56,613 nucleotides of DNA from Candidatus Aenigmatarchaeota archaeon (GCA_026414305.1 JAOAJH010000006.1:1-56613); one strand, 5' to 3'. Shown: positions 1-7,152, counted from the stretch's first letter. Notes: generated from the sequence alone by a model not told the origin. Numbers and translations are program-made.

Positions 1-152
1 TCAAAATGCTCTAACAACTTTACTACATGGGAATATGTACAATCTATATCCTTGGAAACTTGTGTTGCATACTTCGGTCCTTTTTTAAGATTTGTTATTA
101 TTTTTACTGGTTTTGGTCTTAAAAACAGTCTTTTCAAATCCATATCAGCCAT
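1..152 (-). CDS. Winged-helix DNA-binding protein, N-terminal part only
   Basis: A minus-strand reading frame opens with ATG at 152 and runs off the window edge, giving about 50 residues. It starts MADMDLKRLF and continues with a KGPKYATQVSKDI-type stretch followed by SHVVKLLEHF. That pattern (a short helix, 'ATQVSK', a turn, 'SHVVKLLEHF') is typical of an archaeal winged helix-turn-helix of the MarR/ArsR kind. It is probably a transcriptional regulator. The C-terminal wing and any effector domain are outside the window, so the ligand and target cannot be judged. A second ATG three codons in (143) is an alternative start. Confidence 0.6.
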   Translation of the reverse strand, partial: MADMDLKRLFLRPKPVKIITNLKKGPKYATQVSKDIDCTYSHVVKLLEHF

Positions 153-182
153 ATCACATCTTTACAAATATTAGTAAAGGAT

Positions 183-335
183 ATATTTATATCTTTCGTA
201 ACTATTATTATATTGATTATTTATTATTACAACTAATATTATTTATATATTAAAAAATATATATAAAATTATAATTAAAAAAATTATAAAAAATAAAATA
301 TATAATAAAATATATATTTTAAAATTCAAGTGTGA
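183..335. other. Extremely AT-rich intergenic stretch
   Basis: Between the divergent genes at 152 and 483 lies about 150 bases made almost only of A and T, with runs such as atatatataaaatt. No gene of useful length is found; two frames of 14-16 codons near 340-410 lack support. The stretch holds many possible TATA boxes for the leftward regulator gene. It could also be an easily melted element, but no origin repeats (ORB) or adjacent cdc6 gene support an origin here. Confidence 0.5.
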
Positions 336-440
336 CATTAAACTGTGAGTGAGAGAAATGAAGGCAGGAGTAAATTCATTAGTAAGTAGTGAAAATTTTA
401 CTAGATAAAAAACCGTTTTTCAGCAGAAAAGTAAACAAGC

Positions 441-449
441 TATTTATAA
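441..449 (+). promoter_or_regulatory. TATA box of the lamin-tail protein gene
   Basis: The octamer tatttata sits about 34-42 bases before the ATG at 483. That would place transcription start near 470 and leave a leader of about ten bases, an ordinary archaeal spacing. This is inferred from sequence only. Confidence 0.45.
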
Positions 450-482
450 GGCAACAACAGCAAATTTTCTTCAAGTGATATC

Positions 483-1397
483 ATGAATTTGACTGATATC
501 ATAATAGTAAGCTCTATAATAACAGGGCTTTTGAGCATACCTTTCCTAGCAACAAATTCTTTTGACGACTATATCCCAGCAGGCAAATCTGTGCTAGGTA
601 TAAACGAAAGTCAAGTGACAAAAATACCAGCAAAAGCAAGCAAAAGCATGTCTTATGATAGATTTGAAAGAACATATGAAACAGCTTTTGGCAAGTTTTA
701 CTTTTTGATGGCTCCAGACAATATAATACAGGAGCTAAGCAGACCAGGTACAACAGTAAGAGTAATAGCAAGCTCTGATCAAAGTATATGGCAGCTAACA
801 ACACACAAATATATGCTCAAAGTGACACAAGATCCCGACAAAACAATAGAAGAGTTTAGCAACGCAGATGGCAGTATAACAAGAGTCAAACAAAACGGCG
901 GCGTGAACGAAACTTTTAAAGGATTTAACCCAGCAGTGCTGACAAGAGATATGGAAGCAGCAAGAGCTTTACTTGAAAGCGAAGTCAATAAAATGGAGCA
1001 AATAAAACTCCAAACAATATTGCCAGAAATAAGTGCTTACAGCTATAGCACACCTGTCGTCAGTCAGCAGCAACAACAAGGACAATCATCTCTAGTGCGC
1101 ATAAATGGATTGGATTCCAAATCAGAATGGGTTGAAATAATAAACACAGATGAAAACCCAGTTAGTCTAACAGGCTGGACACTGCAAGATGCTTCAAGCA
1201 ATATATTTACCTTCCCTGAATTTACATTGCAACCAGGCGCAACTGTAAGAGTATATAGTGGCGCAGCTTATACAAGTTGCACACCAAGTCAAGCATCTCT
1301 ATGTTGGAAAGGCAGCTCAGTATGGAATGATAGCGGAGATACAGCTACTTTGAGAGACAACAATGGAAATACAATCAGCACTTACTCTTATCCATAA
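483..1397 (+). CDS. Secreted protein with C-terminal lamin-tail domain
   Basis: The 304-residue product begins with a hydrophobic segment (residues 4-24, IIIVSSIITGLLSIPF) that looks like a signal peptide or N-terminal anchor. Residues about 30-190 form a polar region I do not recognise. A glutamine run near 193-198 leads into a lamin-tail (LTD) fold at about 200-304, with the family signatures EWVEI, N-V-LTGWTL, F-F-LQPG and GDTATL-D. LTD modules are beta-sandwiches found in nuclear lamins and in many secreted bacterial and archaeal proteins, where they probably mediate binding. Two cysteines (CTPSQASLC) in the LTD could form a disulfide. The gene overlaps the opposing gene at its 3' end by 23 bases. 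Function beyond export and the LTD is unknown. Confidence 0.8.
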   Translation: MNLTDIIIVSSIITGLLSIPFLATNSFDDYIPAGKSVLGINESQVTKIPAKASKSMSYDRFERTYETAFGKFYFLMAPDNIIQELSRPGTTVRVIASSDQSIWQLTTHKYMLKVTQDPDKTIEEFSNADGSITRVKQNGGVNETFKGFNPAVLTRDMEAARALLESEVNKMEQIKLQTILPEISAYSYSTPVVSQQQQQGQSSLVRINGLDSKSEWVEIINTDENPVSLTGWTLQDASSNIFTFPEFTLQPGATVRVYSGAAYTSCTPSQASLCWKGSSVWNDSGDTATLRDNNGNTISTYSYP

Positions 1398-1755
1398 CCT
1401 GCTTTTCTATTTTTTCTATTTTTTTCTCTATTTTCTCTATACAATTCTCTAAAAGCGTTAGAATTTGATCTCTGCTAAAAATAAGGCTATTATAATAGTT
1501 ATAATTTTTTTTCAAAGTTTTTTTTGAAATTTCAACATCTTTGATAATCTTTTCAATTTTTTTCATGTGATTGTTTGGTTTTAAATAAAATTCGTAATAT
1601 ATTGCTAATCCAGAAGCGACACTGGACAAAACTATTGTATAAAAAATCAATATCATTACCTCTTTGCTAGGCTGCATTATTTTTGTGATTAGTATTGCAA
1701 AAGAGCTAAACAATATTCCTACAAAAAGAGTAATTTTCATCAGCCTAAAAAACAT
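1375..1755 (-). CDS. Small membrane protein with cytoplasmic coiled coil
   Basis: The 126-residue product has two predicted membrane helices in its first 55 residues (ITLFVGILFSSFAILI and MILIFYTIVLSSVASGLAI). A charged, lysine-rich tail follows, with heptad-like KIEKKIEKIEK near the C-terminus, so a coiled coil is likely. No family is recognised. An in-frame ATG at residue 6 is a possible alternative start. Its last codons overlap the convergent lamin-tail gene by 23 bases. It may organise something at the membrane, but that is a guess from shape alone. Confidence 0.5.
   Translation of the reverse strand: MFFRLMKITLFVGILFSSFAILITKIMQPSKEVMILIFYTIVLSSVASGLAIYYEFYLKPNNHMKKIEKIIKDVEISKKTLKKNYNYYNSLIFSRDQILTLLENCIEKIEKKIEKIEKQVMDKSKC
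1403..1440 (+). terminator. T-rich terminator of the lamin-tail gene, inside the opposing gene
   Basis: Directly after the stop at 1397 the plus strand carries a run of T tracts (ttttctattttttctatttttttctc). Archaeal transcription ends at such U-rich tracts, helped by FttA. The same bases encode the lysine-rich C-terminus of the convergent gene on the minus strand, so the site serves two roles. Confidence 0.45.
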
Positions 1756-1895
1756 TATTTAATAATTGTTTTTTTCATAAAATATTTTGTATGATTGATA
1801 AAGAAATGAATGAAATAACAAAAGAAATAGAAAAATATAGAGAAAAATCACAAAATCAATGATTAAAATATCTTTGTTTTATGTAAATAAAAATT

Positions 1896-2414
1896 TCAAA
1901 AGAAATCAGTAATTTTGTGTTTTTTTTCTTCATGCCACAACCAAGCAAGCAAAATAATAGCATCTATTGCGGCGGGAATATCTGTTAAATTCAATTTTGA
2001 AAGTAAATGGATTTTGTAAGATTCGTTTGAAAATGGCCAGAGAAGCATTATACCTTCATACGCACCGCCTCCTAAAACAAAATCTAAAAGTAAATGAAGA
2101 CTTATACCAAAGGAAATGGCAAAAAAATATGTTGAAATTTTATGTTTATCTTTTTTGAGAAAATAAAACCCAATCGGCAAAAATATCAAACCAAAAAATA
2201 ATGTATGTGTTATCCCACCATGATTAAAAAGATTGTTTTTAATATTCAGCATTTGCAAAAACCAATTCAAAGGAAGGTCAATGTCAGGCAACAATCCACC
2301 TATACCTGCTAATAATATTGTATGATTTGTAAAGTATTTTTTGTGAATGAAATAATCTCTTAATATGTCAGCTATTATAACTGTAAGCAAAACATGAGTT
2401 GCTGCTAATGGCAT
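1896..2414 (-). CDS. DUF457/YdjM-like membrane metal-dependent hydrolase
   Basis: This 172-residue integral membrane protein fits the DUF457 (YdjM, LexA-binding inner-membrane-associated hydrolase) family. The diagnostic features are HVLLT near residue 7, GGLLPDIDLPLN, the GGITHTLFFG segment, and ISLHLLLDFVLGG. The histidines and aspartates (H7, PDID, THT, HLLLD) are the conserved polar residues thought to bind metal between four or five membrane helices. The substrate is unknown for the family. The gene stands alone between two short gaps, head to head with RNase Z. Confidence 0.75.
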   Translation of the reverse strand: MPLAATHVLLTVIIADILRDYFIHKKYFTNHTILLAGIGGLLPDIDLPLNWFLQMLNIKNNLFNHGGITHTLFFGLIFLPIGFYFLKKDKHKISTYFFAISFGISLHLLLDFVLGGGAYEGIMLLWPFSNESYKIHLLSKLNLTDIPAAIDAIILLAWLWHEEKKHKITDFF

Positions 2415-2492
2415 TTATATTTTTTTGGTTTTATAAATTAATTAAATTTCTCATGCAAAATTAATTAACCTTTGTTTTCATAAATTATTTCA

Positions 2493-3404
2493 ATGATAGT
2501 CGTCACATTTTTAGGCACTGTGTCTGGAATTCCTACTTTGGATAGAAACCATCCAGCTATTGTTTTAGAGCATTACACGAACACAAGAGATGTCTTGCTT
2601 TTTGATTGTGGTGAAGGAACACAGAAGCAATTGATGAAGGCTGGAATAAGCTTTATGCAAATAAGCAAAATCTTCATTACCCATTGGCATGCTGATCATT
2701 TTGCTGGGCTGATACCAATGATACAGACAATGAATTTAGAAAAGAGAAAAAAACCTTTAATCATTTTTGGGCCAGAAGCAGAAAAGTTTGTGTCAAACAT
2801 CCTTGATCTTGGTTATTTTGGTGTACGCTTCCCTATAGAGGCTAGAAATGTCGAGTTTGAAGGAAATGCTATAACAAAAATAGATGAAACAGATGATTAT
2901 GAAATATATGCCACTCCTGCTTATCATACTGTTCCAGCTGTTGCTTATTGCTTCAAGGAAAAGGACAAGTGGAATATTGATGAGAGCAAACTAGAAAAAC
3001 TAGGCTTGAAAAGGGGTGCTTGGTTGAGAAAGCTTAAAAAAGATGGATTAGTTGAAGTTAAAGGTAGAAAGATTGATATAAAAGAAATAGGCTATGTGAA
3101 AAAAGGCTTGAAAGTAGTTTATTCTGGCGATACAAAACCGCACAAAAACATTGCTAATTTGGCCAAAGAGGCAGATCTGCTTATACATGACGGCACTTTT
3201 TTAGAGGAAGATGTATCAGACAAATCACATAGCGATGTAAAAAAAGCTGCTGAGCTTGCTGAAACAGCCAAAGTCAAGCAGTTGGTGTTAACGCACATAA
3301 GCAGAAGATATACTGATACAAAAGAGCTAGAAGAACAAGCAAGAAAATCTTTTGCTAATACAATGATTGCAAAAGATATGATGAAGGTAGTTTTAAAGAG
3401 TTAA
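2493..3404 (+). CDS. rnz: Ribonuclease Z (tRNA 3' processing endonuclease)
   Basis: The 303-residue protein belongs to the metallo-beta-lactamase fold RNase Z family, which cuts tRNA precursors after the discriminator base. The N-terminal FLGTVSG motif, the metal site HWHADH at residues 64-69, the YSGDT motif with its metal-binding aspartate, and the later LTHISRRY histidine are all present. A stretch around 160-195 corresponds to the family's insertion between the metal motifs. Length is usual for the short form (ElaC/RNase Z-S). None of the six tRNA genes seen here appears to encode CCA, so RNase Z followed by CCA addition is needed. The last 50 bases overlap the convergent gene. Confidence 0.93.
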   Translation: MIVVTFLGTVSGIPTLDRNHPAIVLEHYTNTRDVLLFDCGEGTQKQLMKAGISFMQISKIFITHWHADHFAGLIPMIQTMNLEKRKKPLIIFGPEAEKFVSNILDLGYFGVRFPIEARNVEFEGNAITKIDETDDYEIYATPAYHTVPAVAYCFKEKDKWNIDESKLEKLGLKRGAWLRKLKKDGLVEVKGRKIDIKEIGYVKKGLKVVYSGDTKPHKNIANLAKEADLLIHDGTFLEEDVSDKSHSDVKKAAELAETAKVKQLVLTHISRRYTDTKELEEQARKSFANTMIAKDMMKVVLKS

Positions 3405-3906
3405 ACCAGTTTTTATATCTTTCAAAATCTTGTCTTGATGCTTGTCTTATAATATAAACACTATCATCAAAACCATGTATGAAATAATATCCTTTTCCTG
3501 GCTTGCATAAGAATTTACCTTTACCAACAATATATTCACCTGTTAATGAAGGAAAAAAGATTTGACTTTCTATTTCAGCAATCTTTACACTACAGTATTC
3601 GGCATGCTCTATTATAGATGATAAAATTTGTTCAGGCAATTTCCTTTTCAATGAATTTGCAACAAACATCCATATAAGCCAGTTGTGTGAACCTTTGTCT
3701 AAAGATTCAAAATAATCTTGCAAGCCTCTGCCAGATTTATATATTCTATAAGCATGTGGAAATGCTTTGGCGAATTCTCCTTGAGATATTTCTCTTTTAC
3801 CCTCTCTAAACTGCATTTTATATTTTTCTGCTAGCTCAGAAAAAGGCCTGCCTTCATATGGATGGCAAGACAATATATATCTTGCTTCAATTTCATCAAA
3901 TTCCAT
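3355..3906 (-). CDS. Uncharacterised 183-residue protein
   Basis: The product is soluble, without signal peptide or membrane helix. It is mainly helical to about residue 120 and then probably strand-rich (GEYIVGKGKFLCKPGKGYYFIHG), ending in a short helix. I do not recognise a family. The gene follows a 102-residue orphan on the same strand with a five-base gap, so the two are likely co-transcribed from upstream of 4220. Its 3' end overlaps RNase Z by 50 bases in antiparallel arrangement. Base composition matches neighbouring genes. No catalytic motif can be assigned. Confidence 0.55.
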   Translation of the reverse strand: MEFDEIEARYILSCHPYEGRPFSELAEKYKMQFREGKREISQGEFAKAFPHAYRIYKSGRGLQDYFESLDKGSHNWLIWMFVANSLKRKLPEQILSSIIEHAEYCSVKIAEIESQIFFPSLTGEYIVGKGKFLCKPGKGYYFIHGFDDSVYIIRQASRQDFERYKNWFNSLKLPSSYLLQSLY

Positions 3907-3911
3907 AAAAA

Positions 3912-4220
3912 TTATACATCAATTGTTTTTAAAGAGAGTGCTCCTTTAAAATATATTGTAATTAACCTTTTGTTTGGTGTATTTTCATAACCAACATTCC
4001 ATTCATTTGCCTGGCTTAAACTTACAAGAGGAATTAGATCACTTGCTTTGGTTAGATAGACTTCAGCAACTACATCCCCTTCTTGTATATCAGTGATTTT
4101 AATTTCATATCCTCTTTTTTCCAAAGCATCTTTCAAATCTTCAAACGGATAGCTATTGTAGGTATGATAGAATTTGATCAAATGTCTTGTGACACCTTTT
4201 AGATGCTTTTCAGCACTCAT
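3912..4220 (-). CDS. Uncharacterised 102-residue protein
   Basis: A small soluble protein beginning MSAEKHLKGVT. It has a helical N-terminal half (HLIKFYHTYNSYPFEDLKDAL), then alternating strand-like segments (YEIKITDIQEGDVVAEVYL, RLITIYFKGAL). The alpha/beta pattern is compatible with a small regulatory or binding domain, but no named family is recognised. It is five bases upstream of the 183-residue orphan and likely forms a two-gene operon with it. It begins 39 bases from the 3' end of tRNA-Arg, which is transcribed in the same direction. Confidence 0.5.
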   Translation of the reverse strand: MSAEKHLKGVTRHLIKFYHTYNSYPFEDLKDALEKRGYEIKITDIQEGDVVAEVYLTKASDLIPLVSLSQANEWNVGYENTPNKRLITIYFKGALSLKTIDV

Positions 4221-4258
4221 GATTAATTTATTGAAAGTTAATTTTTTATTTTTAAAAA

Positions 4259-4332
4259 TCCTCCCGCCGAGATTTGAACTCGGATTAGAGCCTCCGCGGG
4301 GCCCTGTCCTATCCAGGTTAGACCACGGGAGT
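4259..4332 (-). tRNA. tRNA-Arg, anticodon GCG, with unusual C33
   Basis: The 74-base gene folds as acceptor ACTCCCG/CGGGAGG, D stem GTCT/GGAC, anticodon stem GGGCC/GGCTC, T stem CCGAG/CTCGG with loop TTCAAAT, and discriminator A. The seven-base anticodon loop is CCGCGGA, giving anticodon GCG for Arg codons CGC/CGU. Two features are odd: position 33 is C, not the near-universal U, and the first pair is an A1-G72 mismatch. No CCA is encoded. The D arm AACCTGGATA resembles archaeal tRNA-Arg. Confidence 0.85.
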
Positions 4333-4396
4333 AATAACGATATATTAATAAAGTTTTAAAACTAAAAGAAAAAAGTATTATATCTAAGGTGATTGT

Positions 4397-4582
4397 TTGA
4401 ATACACAAGTAGGCGAAAAATGGATGGTTTGCACAAGCTGTAAAGTGAATTTGTTAGGGGACACTAAATTTGTACAGTTAAAATGCCCTAATTGCGGTGA
4501 GGTTGATATATTCAGATGCTCTAGATGCAGACGCTTGTCAAATTTATACAAATGCTCTAAATGTGGTTTTGAGGGACCTTGA
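4397..4582 (+). CDS. Archaeal double zinc-ribbon protein (EF1B partner)
   Basis: The 61-residue product holds four CxxC pairs: CTSC, CPNC, CSRC and CSKC. It therefore probably binds two zinc ions in the manner of the short archaeal zinc-ribbon RNA-binding proteins commonly encoded beside elongation factor 1-beta. Translation starts at TTG (4397) behind an AAGGTGAT ribosome-binding site. The stop codon abuts the ATG of aEF1B, so the pair is probably translationally coupled. The family has no firmly established role; placement next to a translation factor suggests ribosome or RNA binding. Confidence 0.8.
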   Translation: MNTQVGEKWMVCTSCKVNLLGDTKFVQLKCPNCGEVDIFRCSRCRRLSNLYKCSKCGFEGP

Positions 4583-4843
4583 ATGGGACAGGCTACTGTT
4601 ATTGTTACTTATAAGATAACCCCTGAAGGGTTGGAAGTGAATTTAGACAAGCTACAAAAAGAATTGCAAAAATTACAGCCACAAAAGATGGAGATACAAC
4701 CAATAGCATTTGGTTTGAACGCAATAATAATGGTCAAAGTTTTGCCTGAGATTGAAGGAGAAGCTGACAGATTTGCTGAAAAAATTCAATCCATAAAAGG
4801 CGTGCAAACAGTTGATATAATTGAAATGACAAGAGGACTCTAA
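4583..4843 (+). CDS. Translation elongation factor 1-beta (aEF1B)
   Basis: This 86-residue protein is the archaeal guanine-nucleotide exchange factor for EF1-alpha. It matches the ferredoxin-like C-terminal domain of eukaryotic EF1B. Family features are the opening VIVTYKITPEG, the central PIAFGLNAIIM and the closing VQTVDIIEMTR. Length is typical for archaea. It sits immediately after the zinc-ribbon gene with no gap, the usual archaeal order. A short hydrophobic protein gene follows after 33 bases and may share the transcript. Confidence 0.92.
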   Translation: MGQATVIVTYKITPEGLEVNLDKLQKELQKLQPQKMEIQPIAFGLNAIIMVKVLPEIEGEADRFAEKIQSIKGVQTVDIIEMTRGL

Positions 4844-4876
4844 AGTTTTATTATATAGTTTTACCAAATTTTATTA

Positions 4877-5110
4877 ATGGCTAGAAAAAGGATAAAACAA
4901 GTTCTTGCAAAGAGAATTGTTTTCCTAATTTTAATGGGTGCTATAACAGCATTGCTAGGCGCAGCCATAGCTGGAAAAGCAGAAATCTCAGCAAATGTTT
5001 CTCAGGCTGATTTTGCAATAATGATTATTGTCTCTCTTATAATGTTCTTTATAACAGGCATGACATGGCTTTACACAGCAATTTTGATCAAAGACCTAGA
5101 AGAGTGTTAA
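4877..5110 (+). CDS. Small two-helix membrane protein
   Basis: The 77-residue product has a basic N-terminus (MARKRIKQVLAKR) and two hydrophobic helices (IVFLILMGAITALLGAAIAG and FAIMIIVSLIMFFITGMTWLYTAILI). By the positive-inside rule the N-terminus should face the cytoplasm and both ends should be inside. There is no recognisable family. It lies 33 bases after aEF1B on the same strand and 30 bases before the HAD hydrolase, so co-transcription with either is possible. Confidence 0.6.
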   Translation: MARKRIKQVLAKRIVFLILMGAITALLGAAIAGKAEISANVSQADFAIMIIVSLIMFFITGMTWLYTAILIKDLEEC

Positions 5111-5140
5111 AATTTAATTATATTTATCCTATATTTTTTC

Positions 5141-5773
5141 ATGATTAAAGCAGTTATATTTGATTTTGACGGAACGCTTGTTGAAAGCGAAGAAATGCAC
5201 TGCATAAGCTTGAGCAATTCCATCAAACAGCTTAAAGGTTTGGACATAACACCAAGACAAATAGGTCTTTTAGCAGGAATGACATATAAGGAAAAGATCA
5301 AGCACTTGATCAAAGGAATAAAGGAAGATGAGGCAGAAAAAATAGCAAGACATGCCTATGATAGTTATCTATCAAAATATTCTAAAGAGATAAAATTGAG
5401 GGACAAGGCAGGAGGTTTTGTAAAATTTTTACACCAAAAAGGCTTAAAAATAGGTTTGTATTCTCCAAACAAAAAACAATATCTAAAAGATGTTCTTGCG
5501 AGGTTTGATATTTTGAAATATTTTGATGTTGTTATAGGAAGAGAGGATGTAAAAAAACCAAAACCAGATCCTGAAGGATATCTTATCGCAGCGGAAAGAT
5601 TAAATGTAAAACCAGAAGAATGTCTTGTTTTTGAAGATACACCAACTGGATTTGCCTCTGCAAAAGCAGCTGGCATGAAAGTAATTGTTTTGGAGAACCC
5701 TTATCTTAATAAACCAGAATATCCAGGGGCCCTGAAAATTATAAAAGGGTATGACGAGGCTACAATTCTCTAG
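5141..5773 (+). CDS. HAD-superfamily phosphatase, beta-PGM/phosphoglycolate phosphatase type
   Basis: The 210-residue protein has the four HAD motifs in order: nucleophile loop DFDGTLVES, a Ser-containing YSPN loop as motif II, a lysine in KKPKPDPEGY, and the acidic motif VFEDTPTGFASAKAAG. The helical cap lies between motifs I and II (subclass I), as in beta-phosphoglucomutase, phosphoglycolate phosphatase and sugar-phosphate phosphatases. The exact substrate cannot be read from sequence. Its 3' end overlaps the opposing coiled-coil gene by 14 bases. Confidence 0.85.
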   Translation: MIKAVIFDFDGTLVESEEMHCISLSNSIKQLKGLDITPRQIGLLAGMTYKEKIKHLIKGIKEDEAEKIARHAYDSYLSKYSKEIKLRDKAGGFVKFLHQKGLKIGLYSPNKKQYLKDVLARFDILKYFDVVIGREDVKKPKPDPEGYLIAAERLNVKPEECLVFEDTPTGFASAKAAGMKVIVLENPYLNKPEYPGALKIIKGYDEATIL

Positions 5774-6014
5774 CTGTCAAAGCTTCTACTCTGCTTTCCA
5801 AATCTTTTATTTTTTCTTCTAGAACCTTTATTAGCATCAAAGAATCATCTGTTTTTTTTGACAAATGATTAAAATATTTTGTTACTGTGTTAAGCTGCTT
5901 TAATATTTCATCAACTTTCTCTTCCAATTCTTCCCTTTTAACATCTCTTAATGCCTTTAATTCTGGTTTAAAAGCAGCAAAATTGAATGTTTCTTCTTCA
6001 TTTCTCCTGAACAT
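5760..6014 (-). CDS. Short coiled-coil protein
   Basis: An 84-residue highly charged protein with no membrane segment. After about 20 residues (MFRRNEEETFNFAAFKPEL) the rest is a continuous heptad-rich helix (LEEKVDEILKQL through VLEEKIKDLESRVEAL), so a dimeric coiled coil is likely. It is not assigned to a family. It overlaps the convergent HAD gene by 14 bases. It could be a small structural or adaptor protein; nothing nearby points to a partner. Confidence 0.5.
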   Translation of the reverse strand: MFRRNEEETFNFAAFKPELKALRDVKREELEEKVDEILKQLNTVTKYFNHLSKKTDDSLMLIKVLEEKIKDLESRVEALTAREL

Positions 6015-6057
6015 AATAATTCTTAAACAATAAAAGTTTTAAATTTTATTAGATTGT

Positions 6058-6630
6058 ATGAACTACAAACTTACAAGGTTAGATGGAGAGCACATAGTTC
6101 TTGTCCCTACGGGTGAAATTGGTTATAACAAAGAATTAATAGAATTATATAAAAATTGGTTAAATACAGATCAAGAAGTGAGAAAGGGGCTTGGAGATAA
6201 AAATACATATAATTACAGTGATATAATTGGGTTGTTTGATAGATATATCCGTGAAGAATTGCATTTTTTTATATATCTAAAGACAAGTGAAGGGTTGAAA
6301 CCAATAGGCGACATTTCTGTTGTGATCAGGGGAAATGATTTAGATAGTTTTAGTAGTTATTATAATTACGGTCAAGGGGTGGGTTATTTTAAAATAATGC
6401 TAGGAGAAGAAAGAAGCAAAGGTTATGGTACTGAAGCAGCACGTCTATTTTTAGCCTATCTGATTGATCAGCTGGGGTTTGAAAAAATATTTTCTTCTTA
6501 TTATTCAGATAACACAGCTTCAAAAAAAATGCACGAAAGATTAGGTTTTAGAAATTTATTTAAAAAAAATGATGAAGGAAGGGAAGAGATATTTTCAGAA
6601 TTAACAAAGAAAAAAATGAGGAAGAAATAA
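6058..6630 (+). CDS. GNAT-family N-acetyltransferase
   Basis: The 190-residue protein has the architecture of RimJ/RimL-like GNAT acetyltransferases: an N-terminal TRLDGEHIVLVPTG strand, a central GDISVVI strand, the acetyl-CoA site EERSKGYGTEAARL (Q/RxxGxG/A type), and the C-terminal pattern SDNTASKKMHERLGFR seen in acyl-CoA transferases of this group. The substrate may be a protein N-terminus, an amino group of a metabolite or an antibiotic; sequence alone does not decide. It is transcribed toward tRNA-Val, 38 bases downstream. Confidence 0.85.
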   Translation: MNYKLTRLDGEHIVLVPTGEIGYNKELIELYKNWLNTDQEVRKGLGDKNTYNYSDIIGLFDRYIREELHFFIYLKTSEGLKPIGDISVVIRGNDLDSFSSYYNYGQGVGYFKIMLGEERSKGYGTEAARLFLAYLIDQLGFEKIFSSYYSDNTASKKMHERLGFRNLFKKNDEGREEIFSELTKKKMRKK

Positions 6631-6663
6631 AAGAATGAATTCTTAAAAATAATCAATCACATT

Positions 6664-7152
6664 TCAATGGGCCAATAGTCTATCGGCTAGGACGCAGCCC
6701 TTACAAGGCTGAGAGCGCAGTTCAATTCTGCGTTGGCCCATCAAATGTCTGAATTCTTCAAAGCTTATTATGTTACTGTAAAACACTCTACCCCTTTCTA
6801 TAAGCTGTTTGTCATTTGTGACCATTGTCATTCTTTTCTTTTTTGAAATAGCAAGGTGAATGCCATCTTTTTCATCTATTTGATGCATGTTAAATATCAA
6901 AACTTCTTTATCGATTTCAACACGCTCGATTATATTTACTCCAAATTCTTTCAACAAATTTTTAATATCTTCATACGAAAAATTCAATCTTAGATGACAA
7001 ATAATTTCTGATATTGTTAAAAATGATATGTATATTTCTGCTTTCCTTGAAAACTGCTTGATCAAAAACAGATTTCTAGAAAAGCCGCTTGAATAATTTT
7101 TAAAAAAACCAAAAAGTATGTTTGTGTCTAAATAAAACTTCACAAAAATCAC
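6664..7152 (-). CDS. PIN-domain ribonuclease (VapC-like), tail antisense to tRNA-Val
   Basis: Residues 1-137 form a PIN domain, the metal-dependent RNase fold of VapC toxins and related nucleases. Acidic residues sit at the expected places: D9 in YLDTN, E49 in ISEI, D96 in DGIHLAIS and D114 in VTNDKQL. A complete domain would end near FEEFRH. The last 25 residues are encoded by the antisense strand of tRNA-Val, so the original stop has probably been lost. Its ATG overlaps the stop of the preceding unknown gene by four bases, so the two are co-translated. In toxin systems the PIN gene usually follows a small antitoxin gene; here the partner is much larger (about 233 residues). Confidence 0.75.
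   Translation of the reverse strand: MIFVKFYLDTNILFGFFKNYSSGFSRNLFLIKQFSRKAEIYISFLTISEIICHLRLNFSYEDIKNLLKEFGVNIIERVEIDKEVLIFNMHQIDEKDGIHLAISKKKRMTMVTNDKQLIERGRVFYSNIISFEEFRHLMGQRRIELRSQPCKGCVLADRLLAH
6669..6740 (+). tRNA. tRNA-Val, anticodon UAC
   Basis: The 72-base cloverleaf has acceptor GGGCCAA/TTGGCCC, D stem GTCT/GGAC, anticodon stem CAGCC/GGCTG with loop CTTACAA, T stem CGCAG/CTGCG and discriminator A. Anticodon UAC reads GUA and other Val codons. No intron and no encoded CCA. The whole gene is antisense to the last 25 codons of the PIN-domain gene. Confidence 0.93.

Noticed and set aside
1791-1862. A 23-codon ORF (MIDKEMNEITKEIEKY...) on the plus strand.
   Set aside because: Too short, no ribosome-binding site, no overlap coupling; low-complexity charged helix that can arise by chance.
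4174-4359. 61-codon plus-strand frame across tRNA-Arg.
   Set aside because: Contains the antisense of the tRNA (PRFELGLEP-type translation) and no independent support.
6634-6650. Short inverted repeat AAGAAtgaaTTCTT after the GNAT gene, possibly a terminator.
   Set aside because: Five-base arms with a four-base loop in AT-rich DNA are expected by chance; archaea do not use such hairpins as a rule.
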